From NCBI GenBank assembly GCA_950295325.1, contig OX485808.1, forward strand, positions 39,948,527-40,012,526: a DNA stretch of 64,000 nt. Direction: 5' to 3'. A model generated the notes under the pieces. The model had not been told where the DNA came from. It searched no databases and saw nothing but the letters and a program-made list of their open reading frames with translations. A program made the translations under genes and the position numbers. Source of the stretch: Polytrichum commune (Eukaryota > Streptophyta > Polytrichopsida > Polytrichales > Polytrichaceae). Each line of letters opens with the position of its first letter. The first letter of the stretch is position 1. Of this stretch, positions 12,660 to 23,419 are shown piece after piece.

Positions 12660-14873
12660 ATGGCGGTTTCGTCATTCAGGTCGACAAGTAGGAAAATGTA
12701 TGACATTCGGGGGGTGGAAATTGAAGTCCCAGCAACTCCATCACGCACCACAAGCCCCACGCAGTCGAGAAGATCTGTTTCCCGCAACACGAGTCCAGTG
12801 CGGCGATCCATGTCACGCAACCCCAGTCCCACGCGGCGCACAATGTCACGCAACACCAGTCCAGTTCGGCGATCGATGTCCCGCAACCCCAGCCCAACGA
12901 GGCGATCGATGTCTCGTAACCCTAGTCCTCCGAAGCGATCCGTATCTGTGAGCAGGAACAACAGCCCTAACAGCCGGAGTAGGAGAGGCACGTCACGGGG
13001 TCCAAGTCCTTCGAGGCGAGGACCTCCTTCCACTCCTTCCGCGCGGTCTCAATCGAGACCCACGAGTCCCACAAGGCGCATGTCAATGGGCTCTCAGCCT
13101 AGTAGGGCTACCTCTCCACAAAAGGCTAGTAGCAAGCCAATTGGCCGTGTGTTCAGAAGAACTCAAAGCTTTGCAGATTTGTCTTTCTCGCCTTACTTGT
13201 CAGAAGCTGCTGCTGCCACAGTCTCCGATGCCCCCGTGGCTGTTACAGCTGCTCCACCTCAAGTAAGTGCCGGAGATTGGCAATGATGATGTTTTTGGGG
13301 GAATTTAAGTAGAAAGTTGCTGTTTGCAGGGTTTGGCAATGCTGGTGCATGCTGGGAGGTAGTGTTTGAATTTGAATGAGGAGAAACCTAGTTTGTGCAT
13401 TCCGTCATAATTTACTGAATGTCATTCTGATTTGTTGTACTTGGACATGATCTAGTAGTACCATTGGTCACGTAGATGTCTAGTTAGAACATTTGCAAGA
13501 GTTCTTGGAAACTGTACTTAGTAATGTTGCTTAAATATCTATTTTCCCAGAGCAATGTAACTGTCAGGCCTTCAGCACGTACGTCGCTCGTGAGTGACTC
13601 GGAAAGTGATGCCGAGCCAAGGTATTTGCGACGACTCGACAGGGGCACACGGCGTGACAGCTCTGATACTGAAAGTATCCATTCCACAAAATCTTCCAGC
13701 AGAAGAGCCTCTGGGCAACGAGCAGGAAGTTTGCGAAGGAGCACGAGTATGAATATGGAGATGCGAAGGTCTCTGAACCAGATGGAGCTTGCAGACGCAT
13801 CTACTCCTGTATATTACCAAAAATCGAAGCCTGTAGCGGATGAGGACCAAGTAGCACAAGATGATGGTGATGCACATATTGAGGAAAAGACTGTTGAGAA
13901 GACAATTCAAGAAGTTCACACGCAAACTAAAGTCCAGTCCTTGTGTTATAATTGTCTATATGAAGTGTCATCATCTGCAGAACTGCCTCCGGAGTTTGTC
14001 TCACCTAATGGTGTGAAGATTAAGGTGCTGGGGACCGCAAGGGAGGCACCATCCGGTGAGGTGGATTTTATTGCTTTGTACAATGCAAGGTGTGCTGAAG
14101 TCCGACGTGCAGTATCAGAAGCCCGCAGTGAGCTTGAGAATGTTAAGGAGCCACATCTTCAAAAGGAACTCAAAACCAAGCTCGAAGAGTCGGAGAAGAA
14201 AGTCTCTGAGCTTTGGTCACAGTATTCCAAGGAGGAGCAAAAATGCCTTCATCTAGTGAAGTGTGTTCAAGATGTCAAGGACGGCAATCCCCTAGAGACT
14301 GACCTCGAACTAGAACCTGAAAAGTTAAAGCCTCACAAATCGGATCCTGTGGATATGATAGATGAAGCAGATTTCATTAGGCAGTCACTTGATGAAGAGG
14401 CGGCCCGATATTTTGAAGAGTGTGTGATCATTGCGAATTTTGATGCACACGTGGTGGATGATATATCTGTCTTCTCTGAGAGATCCTCTCTTGACAATGA
14501 TGCTGTAGTTTGTGATGAAGGAAGTTTGCAAGAAACTAGACACAGCACTTCAAGGTCCAAGAGCTTTGAGTCAAAGTCAGGTAGATCCAAACACTGCTTG
14601 CCTTTGGACGACGAGGGAATGCTTCTTCCTTGGTTGGATTGGGAGCCTGAAGTTGACCTCGGACGCAAGGAGAGGCTTGAAAAGGCAGTATGTGACTTCA
14701 GAGAGTGGAAGAGTGCCTGGGCACGTAAATCTGTGGAATGGGGCAAGAGCTCGAATCGAGAGCGAGGCAAGGATGAGGGTGCAGCCAATGTTGACGAATT
14801 TCTATTTGAGAGGACCCGCCTGCAGCCTTACATTGCGAATGGTAGGATGATTGTATGTGGTGGGAAACGATGA
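12660..14873 (+). CDS. Arg/Ser-rich repeat protein with C-terminal coiled coil (641 aa, two exons)
   Basis: Exon 1 is 12660-13262 (201 codons, donor GTAAGT) and exon 2 is 13551-14873 (acceptor TTTTCCCAG); both borders are phase 0, giving 641 residues. Residues ~40-121 hold about six to seven copies of a 10-residue basic unit, MSRNPSPTRRS and variants (SPVRR, SPPKR, SPSRR), followed by a further basic Ser/Pro region. SP dipeptides next to Arg suggest dense phosphorylation by proline-directed or SR-type kinases, as in microtubule-binding or splicing-related basic regions. Exon 2 has a Ser/Arg/acidic start, a charged helical stretch (genomic about 14065-14280) likely to form a coiled coil, and a Trp-rich tail with PWLDWEPEVDLG. 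I do not recognise the family. The start codon follows a spliced 51-nt leader. It is surely a real gene: codon structure and splice sites agree. Confidence 0.82.
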
Positions 14874-16090
14874 GTTGGGAGTAGTAAGGAGTAGTTGCAT
14901 ATTTTTCCGCGACCATTTTGCTCTAAGAAACTCTACTGCTTAGTGGATATCTCCAGATCTGTTTATTAATGACTACCAGTAGAGATCCACCTTCCCGTAG
15001 TGTCGTCTCTTGTATTTTGACTTTCTGAGTTACCACCCCTTATTCAAAACAAATTTTGCATAAAAAGAGCGGTAGGAGAGATGATTATTGATACCATACA
15101 GCTGATTGGCTTAGCACATACAAAAATCTTTGCTATGTAGGGAGCCTTTCAATTTCCAAGTCTTTATCAAGAGAGAGAGAGAGAGAGAGAAAGAGAAGAC
15201 CATGTGACATGTTTGTCAATGTGGTTTGCTATGTAAAAGTTTCCTCACTGTGTGAAGTACAATATTTAGTTGAGCTACTTTTGGAGCCTGCGGTACTGGG
15301 TGGTTGGAAATGGTGAAAGCCTTCTTTGCCTTACTGATTGGCACTGAATCATGGTATTGTGATCTCATAATTTACTGTAAAAGCAACCTTGATTGACATG
15401 GTTGTAGACTGGATGACCTTGTTACACTGGTATTGAGTTGGTGTTTCCAGAACAGAATTGTTTCATGCAAAACCAGGGAAATTTCAACATCAACCATTTC
15501 TTGCTTCTGCGATTGTGTCCCTGATGTGGTGATGCCATTCAAATCCTTTGCTAACCCAAGGTGAGAAACCTGGCTCCACATATTCACTTGTTGTAGATGG
15601 CTATAACATGCATAGAATGTATCAAGGTTTGTGAAATTTATGAAATTTTGGGCAGTGGAAGGTGAGTGGAGAGTGTGTTTCTGATTTTTAAACTATATCC
15701 CTGTCTTTATTCGGCAGTCTCGTCTCTAGTCTCGTCTGACTTGTAAGTAGCTCTAGTTGGATCTGATATTTCTCATCTAGTTGAATTCTAGTCTAACTCA
15801 ATATGCAAGTTTCGATATGCAATGAGTTTCTATTTAGGTTAGTGAGGTCCAAGTACCCACATTCGTGATACTCTGTTTTAGATGGATCAATCGGTTAGGG
15901 TTTAGATTATGGAGCATTAAGAACTACTTCAGAATAAAACAGTTAAATCCTATTCTGGAGGGTCTTTTGTCATTATTGTTTTGTCATTAGCAGCGTGGCA
16001 GAACTTGTAAATCCCTTTGTCACAAATGAACATTTACTGACATCTGGATATTCCCAGTTCCCCTTCAGTTCAATCTGTTTTGTCACATTA
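14874..16090. other. 3' flank of the Arg/Ser-rich gene, no further gene
   Basis: The first few hundred bases are the probable 3' UTR. A (GA)n microsatellite lies near 15172-15191. The rest is AT-rich with no exon-like signal I can support. Confidence 0.5.
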
Positions 16091-16936
16091 ACAGTATTGT
16101 TCTCCCTCTTTAGTATGACACGTTTGGGAAACAAAAAAAATGTCGTATTATCGAGGTGTTGTTTTCTCATTAATATGACAAATGGCGTAAAGTCGTTGTA
16201 TTATTGAGGGAATACGAAAACATAAGTAATATGATTTTAAAAATATATAAAACGAGTTTAAGCAATGTAGATGGTATGAAATAATAACCTTTAACTCCAA
16301 ACAAATACAAATGTTCTCCAGAACTTTTGAAATAGGAGTACAAAGATCCTTGGTGTTGCCTACCCAAGTTAGCATCTGTCATCTTATCTAAATCCCCTAC
16401 TAACTTTTGAAAACTAATAATTTCATTAACACCAAAAAATATAAAGAGGTCTCTAATAAGAAGCTAGACAACAATTATGCATGATGTTTAACATTACTGA
16501 GCTGTACTGTAGGTGGAGCAACATCTACTGAATCTAGTTCAACATTAAGATCATAGTCTTGTGCAGAATTGGTTCCCAAAGCAACATCCACCAACTCATC
16601 AGGACTCAATTCTAGCTCAATAATCTCTTCCCTAACCATGTCCATTCTACACTAGTAGCCCTAATTCTCATGAAGTTCCCAATGATAAGTGAAGTTCTCA
16701 AATAGTTCCCAAGTGAAAATGAATGTATTTTAGATGTACATAAGATAGATGAAAGGAAACCTAGGAGAGACTACCTCTTTAATATGACAGAACGGAGATC
16801 CTAAACGTCGCATTATCGAGTGTCATAGTCGTATAAAAGAGGGAGTTTTGAACTAAAAAGTTTAGTCTCGCAAAAATGTGTCGTAATATTGAGGGTGTTG
16901 TCTAAACGAGTGTCATATTAACGAGCGTAGACTGTA
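16091..16936. mobile_element. pogo/Tc1-mariner-like DNA transposon relic
   Basis: The right end, read inwards on the minus strand, is TACAGTCTACGCTCGTTAA then TATGACACTCG. The left end has ACAGTATTG, then CTCTTTAGTATGACACG. Both ends are followed by further TATGACA and GTCGTATTATCGAGG-type blocks, which pair as inverted sub-terminal repeats. TA flanks both ends, as expected for a TA-targeting transposase. Inside, a minus-strand frame at about 16646-16494 starts MDMVREEIIELELS and continues DELVDVALG; this acidic stretch may be a piece of transposase C-terminus. The element is too short and broken to be active. Confidence 0.5.
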
Positions 16937-17439
16937 TGTCTGGCACTTTTAGCTTACAACTGATTACTTTCTCTGAATCTGGCTATCGATTTGACAATGA
17001 ACTAGAGATTGCCAATTAGGGGTCCACTTCAATTTTCTTTTTCATATATAGCCTGGGATGATTGATTCATTGAATTAGATTTTATGGTCTCGAGTATGGT
17101 TTGTGGTTGTTTCACAGCAATTGGATCTTGAAGATGTGGACGGATGCACTTGCCATTGCTTCTAATTCTCATTACAGATGAAGCCTAATGTGGTTTACAT
17201 GATATTTCAACCACATTACATTTCCATTAACTCCATTAATTACCCATTGTACTGAACAGGCGCACTAGAGTACATTGTGTAGTGCCCAACACTCTCATAC
17301 ATCACGCGTCCAATTTTGGTTGCATCATATTGGCATTTATGGACTCCCAATTATTTCCCTTTTGCACGGAAAGTAGATTCGGAACAATAAGGTTCAGGTA
17401 AATTCCATCCTATGCCAGGCCTGACAGTCCATGGAAGTT

Positions 17440-17795
17440 ACACTAAATAGTCCTATTGCTGTGGGCCACAGTAGTTTTCTAGAGTCCATGATAAGTTTCA
17501 TAATGAGAGTTGATGTGATCCACATTAATTTTCAACCCACACTAAATTTCAAGTAGAAACCTAGCATGGGTCATATTTTCTTTTTCTTTTTTTTCTCATG
17601 AAAACTAATATGGATGATTGTTTTGTTTTGTGTTTCGTCTGTCCTATAACTAATATTCAATGTGTTGGTTAGAAGTCTTCATGAAGACTTAAGGAAATAC
17701 TTGGGATCTTGGGCCCATGTTAATTTCATCTTCACTAGAAAATTAGTGGGGCCCATGCTAATTTTTTACCCACACCAATTGGACTAATAGAGTAT
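17440..17795. mobile_element. MITE-like element (family C), copy 2
   Basis: The left end is ACACTAAATAGTCCTATTGC, then TGTGGGCC. The right end contains GGGCCCATGCTAA, then CCCACACCAATTGGACTAAT. The arms are imperfect inverted repeats of each other and match the ends at 3846-4140. The interior is non-coding. Confidence 0.5.
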
Positions 17796-17935
17796 TTAAT
17801 GTTCTCAGAATGTAGCACACATGATTCTGGATACCTTTTGTGACATCACCGACTTATGAATCATGTACATTAAGGCATGTGGGCACTCGTAACCCCGCAA
17901 ACAACTTTCACCATCAGATCAACTTGGAAATGGTC

Positions 17936-17974
<39 letters not shown>

Positions 17975-18110
17975 ATCATTATTGAGATAAAAGGCCAACT
18001 GGTGAGCGCCAAAGGAATCAAGAACCAGGGAAACATGCTCACTTTGTGGGGAGGTGGGGTTCCTTGGACACGAAAAATTGTCATGTAAAGAGTAACAAAG
18101 ATTGGACAAG
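17936..18110 (-). mobile_element. SINE-like fragment with (TTA)n tract
   Basis: A (TTA)n run at about 17937-17974 is followed by a ~31-nt segment (GAGATAAAAGGCC, then GAGCGCCAAAG) that aligns with the tail-proximal part of the SINE at 45347-45527 (GAGACAGAAGGCC, then CAGCGCCAAAG). The rest is too diverged to align by eye, and I found no target-site duplication. It is a weaker third member of that family. Confidence 0.35.
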
Positions 18111-19496
18111 GATAGGTTACCCCCCACCCTACTAATCAAGGACAGCCCCCAAACCACCAAATGGCCAAGACATGTGTCAAACTATTTATGTATGTTGTTG
18201 TTTCTAGTTCCAAGTGATTTTCATCTTATCTCTCCCACAACAAAAGTTTTTAGCACTCCATGTTTGGTCGAAACCTTGGAGCAAAGCCTCAGCCGAAAAG
18301 CACTAATCATTGCATTCTTTACTTGAACCCTCTCCCAAGCAACCTTGGCGTACATAACGAGGTTGTTCCGAATAAGGTATTTAACCTTGGAATCATGCCA
18401 TTGCACTTAGTTAAAAACTTTACCATTGCATTCAAACCAAATTCTCCGGAGGATAATACCACAAAGAAGGTGCCAAATCTTAATCTTTTTAACAAAACTT
18501 GGGAATATTTTTGCCAAAGAGGGCATGCTTCCAATGATAGCTATTATATTTGCTTGTCCTCACCCCACAAAGTTTTTGCATGATAAAAGTGGCCCATCAC
18601 TAGGCTCTCCTAGCCTGAATGCACTCTTGAAACTTGTGTTTGATCAATTCACTCATGTTCGGAAGGCCAAAAATACATTGCTTGGAGATGGATGCTAGTG
18701 CAATTCATTAACCTTGAAATTGGGAATGGTTTGATCCGATGAGCAATTGCGGGTCAAGCAAATTATTATTCGAAGTTTCAAAATTGGAGTTCAATGTACC
18801 TAATTTGGTCGTATGTTTCTAGGGCTTTATGGGGCCTACAATAGCCATCAAAGAAATAATAACACTGAGCTAAGTTAAGAGATCCCAAACTGCCCAATTT
18901 AGGAATAGAAGTGAGCCGTCTTCCATGAAGGTCTTGCCTTCCCATTGTGCACAATACTTCTATAAACAAAACCTCCTAATTTGGCTAATTAAGTGAAGTG
19001 TGCCAGTCAAGGTTGGGACAAGGTGGCAACCATTATGGGCAGGCATGGTTGTCCCTAAAGTCATGCTCTGTGATCTCCTTATAAGCTTGTTGGGTCCACA
19101 ACACGATCTAGAAGGCAACCATCATAGGGTCACTCAACGAGCAAGCAGGGGGAGGGGGGCAATTGCACTTTGGTAAATCATAATACCTAGAGAGAAGCTT
19201 AGAAAATTATGGAGATTGTTTCCGAATTCCGCAACTACATTTGCAATTCCACAAAAAGTCAAGGCGCTTGATTCCGAGTACAAATCCAAAGCAAAATAAG
19301 CATAAAAGTGACCATTTAAGACATGGTTATTTTATAGTATGAAGTTGGTACCCCCTGGCGTGATGCCGGGGAAACGGTGACTGCAGGCTGGAAGACGTTG
19401 CAAAAGTCCTTAGACAAGTACTCTCTGACATAAATCTCCTACAACATAACCCTTCACCTTCCTGGTAGCTGAGGCGTTGCTTGCAGTGTCTGGAGA

Positions 19497-19680
19497 GATT
19501 TTTGCGCATAATCGGACAAGATCCTAGTGTTTCCAAGTCCAACCGGTTACATGTTGACATGATCTTTAAGTTTTTCTTTATTGATTTGATCAAATTCCCT
19601 AAAATGATGGGTAATTTTCCTGAAATTTTGAACTTCAACAGATTATATCTCAAACTCAGCCGGTTCATCTGTAACTAGCT
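19497..19680 (-). repeat. Dispersed repeat family A, copy 4 (inverted)
   Basis: The reverse complement carries the family A blocks: a GTTGAAGTTCAA-like start, GGAAAATTACCCATCATTTTA, ACATGTAACCGGTTGGACTT and ACACTAGGATCTTG. It is the only copy on the minus strand that I found. Confidence 0.65.
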
Positions 19681-19963
19681 GTCGGTTCTCCCCGTTCATT
19701 GGTTGCTTGTCGAGTTCACTTTGAAGTTCGTCATCCTTGCAGACTCAAAAGTGAGCGTCGGGGGTGACTCTGCGGTTGTGAGAGGGTCCATTCTATCAGA
19801 GTTTGCTCAGCAGGCTTATAAATTGGCTCAGCAGATCAAAGAGTTGTGGTTCAATAAGGTTGTTGTTCCTCGTTTCTAAAGCTTGGTTTTGGAGACTAGA
19901 CAGGCTGAGAAAGAAGTCGTAAGAGCGCTTACGAAGACGACAAGTACTGACAGGAATCTGTAA
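19679..19963 (+). pseudogene. Unassigned open stretch with one internal stop
   Basis: Frame 19679 stays open for 66 codons to TAA at 19877, then continues in the same frame for 27 more to TAA at 19961. The text looks protein-like: SAVVRGSILSEFAQQAYKLA, then QQIKELWFN, and after the stop ETRQAEKEVVRALTK, which is helical and charged. I do not recognise it. It could be a decayed exon or a retroelement gag fragment. It lies directly beside a family A copy. Confidence 0.25.
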
Positions 19964-21017
19964 ATCTTGCGCAAAATTTCATAGCTTTGTATTTTGAGAC
20001 GCGGTTCATGTAGTAAATGTATATTGTGCACGCCGGTGCATGCAAATTGCGACAGATGAGGCACATTGGTTGCATCTCAGGCATCCCACGGCGGCGTTTG
20101 TATGCTACAACAGATTTGCTCAAAATGTCCAGTCCAACATAATCTTTTGCTCTGTTTTTGTGAATTTGTCCGAATAATCGCACAAGCATCGCAAAACTTG
20201 TTACGATCGTCATGAAGCTGTTGGGTGGGGGTTGGGTGCATGAGGTCTCCCGAGTGCTACCAATTTAAAGCTGGGAGGTCAAGGGTTTTTAAACCGTATC
20301 CCCATTGTAGCTTACAATACTGTTGGTCTGCCAACCGGAAGATCCAGGATGTGTTTTCTCCAACAATCCTGCCGCAGGATCTTTGGATTGTACACTTCTA
20401 TTGACAAACTTCACCTTTCTCAGAGATCCACCTGAAGGGCACGGCTTTGGCATGTTGTGGTGAGGAATCTCCCCGGAATCTCATACGTTAGTAGAATCCA
20501 GAGCATCATATGATACCTACCAGCAAGTGGGAGATTGAACAAGAGTGATTGACTAAAACATCTTGGATATATGTATGAAATTTGCGAGATGTATTTTCCA
20601 AAGATTTTCTGGGTTAAGTTTGTTTAGAATCACTGGAAAGCATTATGCTATGGCTTGCTTTGAGTGCTTTGCTGGTTTGTAGAGAAGAATTCCCATGTTG
20701 AGACAACACCAGAGAGAAATATCATCTCAAGGGTGTGATTTGCAAGTGATAAAGATTCTGCAGCCTAGCTACATGCAACTGAGAGAATTTTGTACTCTAA
20801 GAAGTTTTCTAGGATGCCGCCATCTTGGAATCTCTATTATCTACATTTAGGGTAAATTGGCGTTCAGGGTATTTTGGTGGCCATCCTGTCAAATGTCACA
20901 TACTCTGACGGAGTACAGATGTCGGTGGAGTTTCATTCCTCAAACAAAGAAATTAAATCTCAGCCGGAAGACTTCTAAGATCGATTACCTAACTTACTTA
21001 GTGGCTTCCGGGTCGGA

Positions 21018-22751
21018 ATGGAGTCCTTTCAGGGCGTCGAGATGAAAACACCAGCCGAAGGTGAGTTAACATAATTCCTCCTCCTACATCATCCCATGCT
21101 TTGTAAGATTCCCATGGTATTGTCAAATTGCAGAGATTTAGACACAAAGTTGAGTCCCCGTCGCCGAATTTGATGAACACTCAGCTTGCATCGAGCCCAT
21201 GGATGCTCCAACTGATAAAGTTTGGCTTTGTGATTTACGGTGATGGGACAATCAGATTGTCTGGACCAGGCAACAAAAATATGTCTGGAGCGTTCACTAC
21301 AAAGATTGGCTTCATCAAGTGGTCCTCAAGTTCACCGATTGCAATGTGAATATGTGGTGGGAAAACTGAAGACTGCTGTGGAGTGTGTCCGAGAGTGCTT
21401 CAAGTACTTGGCTGTTGAAGAGATCCTGAACTACCATCATATTTGTAAACTGCTCCTCCAAGCTGCCATGAATGTGAAATCAATCGTTAGCGATTGCTGC
21501 AAATCCCGTTGGATTCTAGCTGCTGTCTTGTTGCCAGATTCCACTCATCATTTTACCTCATTGGCCTACGAATTGGAAATGTGCACAAGGCTAATGCACA
21601 ACAGTTGGCGTCGGATTGGTGCAACGCAAACTTTGAGAGAACTTCAGGAAGTCAAGAATGTTGAAACCAACAGACTCATCGACATGGTTGTCCGTGATCG
21701 GAAGGCCCTGCTTGAGAAATTGGCAGGATGTCAGGCTCGGAGTACTATCAAGAAAAGAGACTTGGCAGAGCAATTGATGAAAAGAATCCAAAATGCTGGC
21801 AAAATGACATACGGTCATGTTGTTGACGATCATGTCAAGTGTTGGCACCTGTTGGATTCCAAAAGTTTGGTAAGGTTGGGGAGTCTTGGCAAGGGTGTGG
21901 ATAAGGTGAAGTGGTGTGGACAGCATTTTGCTTTAAAGACATTTTTTGGATCAGAACACCAAACCTTCATGAACGAAGTGTCAATTTTGGCCGGACTGTC
22001 GCACCCAAACATCGTATCCTTGGTTGGCTTTATCATCAACACCCGCAACCGCAGTTCTTCCATTCTTTTGGAACTGATGGATCAGGATCTCTATCATTAT
22101 ATGCAAGAGAAGTTGGCCAATGATGATTCAGACGGAGTTCCATTTAGCCACATGGAAGCAACTGACATTATGCTTCAGATTGCGGAAGGCGTGCAATATC
22201 TTCACGAGAACAAGATTGTCCACAGAGATTTGAAGTCGTTCAACATCATGATTAATCGTGTGAGACGACAAGGAGTTCATGAGCATTTGCAAGTCAAGGT
22301 GGCTGATTTTGGACACTCAAAATTGAAACAAAATAGCCACACATATTCCAACCAGACCCCCAACATTGGCACAACAAGATGGATGGCACCAGAGTTATTC
22401 TGCTGCAAGTCGACAACTCGGAGCCTTCAAAGTGATGCTATGGAGATTCCAGAGGCAAAACATCCATTTAAAACTGATGTCTATAGTTTTGCAATGGTTT
22501 GTGTAGAAATTTTGACAGGAGACGTGCCATTTTCAGCCAATGTGGCATTGGGAGGTCTTCGAGAAAGTATTGTGGATGGTTTGCGACCGGAGTTGCCCTG
22601 GAATCAATGGCCAGAACGCTTGTGCGCTCTAATTGAGAAATGTTGGCTGTTTGACCCAATCGAGCGTCCCTCGTTCGAAACAATTGTGTCCGAGTTGAAA
22701 TGTATAAAATGGTCGTTGGCGCTAGGTACGAATTCGACCTTCTTAGTGTGA
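21018..22751 (+). CDS. TKL-like protein kinase with N-terminal helical domain; possibly the 5' part of a longer gene
   Basis: The main exon encodes about 500 residues. The first ~190 are alpha-helical and Cys/Leu-rich (LLLQAAMNVKSIVSDCCKS), resembling the helical bundles in front of seed-free-plant TKL kinases. The kinase domain keeps its catalytic residues: the beta-3 lysine in FALKTF (21936-21938), HRDLKSFN (22221-22244), DFG (22305-22313) and GTTRWMAPE. The glycine loop is degenerate (LGSLGKG). So it is likely active and soluble. Start: the main exon has an ATG at 21243. A preferred alternative is a short exon 21018-21060 (MESFQGVEMKTPAE, donor GTGAGT) spliced in frame to 21256; that acceptor has a weak pyrimidine tract. 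End: the stop is at 22749-22751, but a donor at 22726 (CTAG/GTACGA) joins in phase to the acceptor before 23397, fusing this kinase to the next coding region. Confidence 0.8.
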
Positions 22752-23419
22752 CCAATTCTATCTGTCTTGCTCAATACTGATTGTAAACTGGCCGTGTAGT
22801 GTCACCAACACTCAATGTAAACCTAACAATATTTGTCATTCCTTGTAAGTTTTTTTGGGCATTAGAGATTTATATTGCTGCAATTACTGTCAGTTTCTAA
22901 GTGAAATTTCATGCATATTTCAATCATCGATGATGATATTTCATAACATCAATGTTAGGATGCATAATATATCAAGTTGTGTTTCAATGAATTGACATCT
23001 GGATGAACTAAAAGTTGCGATGACAGTACTTGTAAACTCATAATCTTGAAGTGTTACCACGATGACATAAAGTACCATATGACACTGAATATAATATTTA
23101 GTGTAGTAGCCAAAATGGTGCCCTTTCACATGTATTGATGAGCTCCTTAGAATGATGGGAGACCAAGGAAGTTATTGCATATGGAATCCACTAGGACAAA
23201 TATATCACACATCATGATATAATATTGATAGTTATGCATTCTAGAGTGGCTTACATTCTTCTGTATATTATTGTGCATTCTTCATATCTTTCACAATTTT
23301 ATGTAGATTTCTTTGAAATCCTTCTTCCAATTGTGCTTCATCTTTTTGGTCTTTTCTTCTCATCATTCTAAAGAGGATTATGGGGCAATTTTGCAGTCAT
23401 TCGCAAAGGACCAAGCTCA

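Larger units (their letters stand above)
18111..20990. other. Intergenic region with repeats and one broken frame
   Basis: This stretch holds a reversed family A copy (19497-19680) and a broken reading frame (19679-19963), listed separately. The remainder has only short frames without motifs. The part just before 21018 may be leader sequence of the kinase gene. Confidence 0.4.

Noticed and set aside
12605-13033. Minus-strand frame with RDIDRRTGL-type repeats
   Set aside because: It is the antisense shadow of the Arg/Ser repeats of the spliced plus-strand gene.
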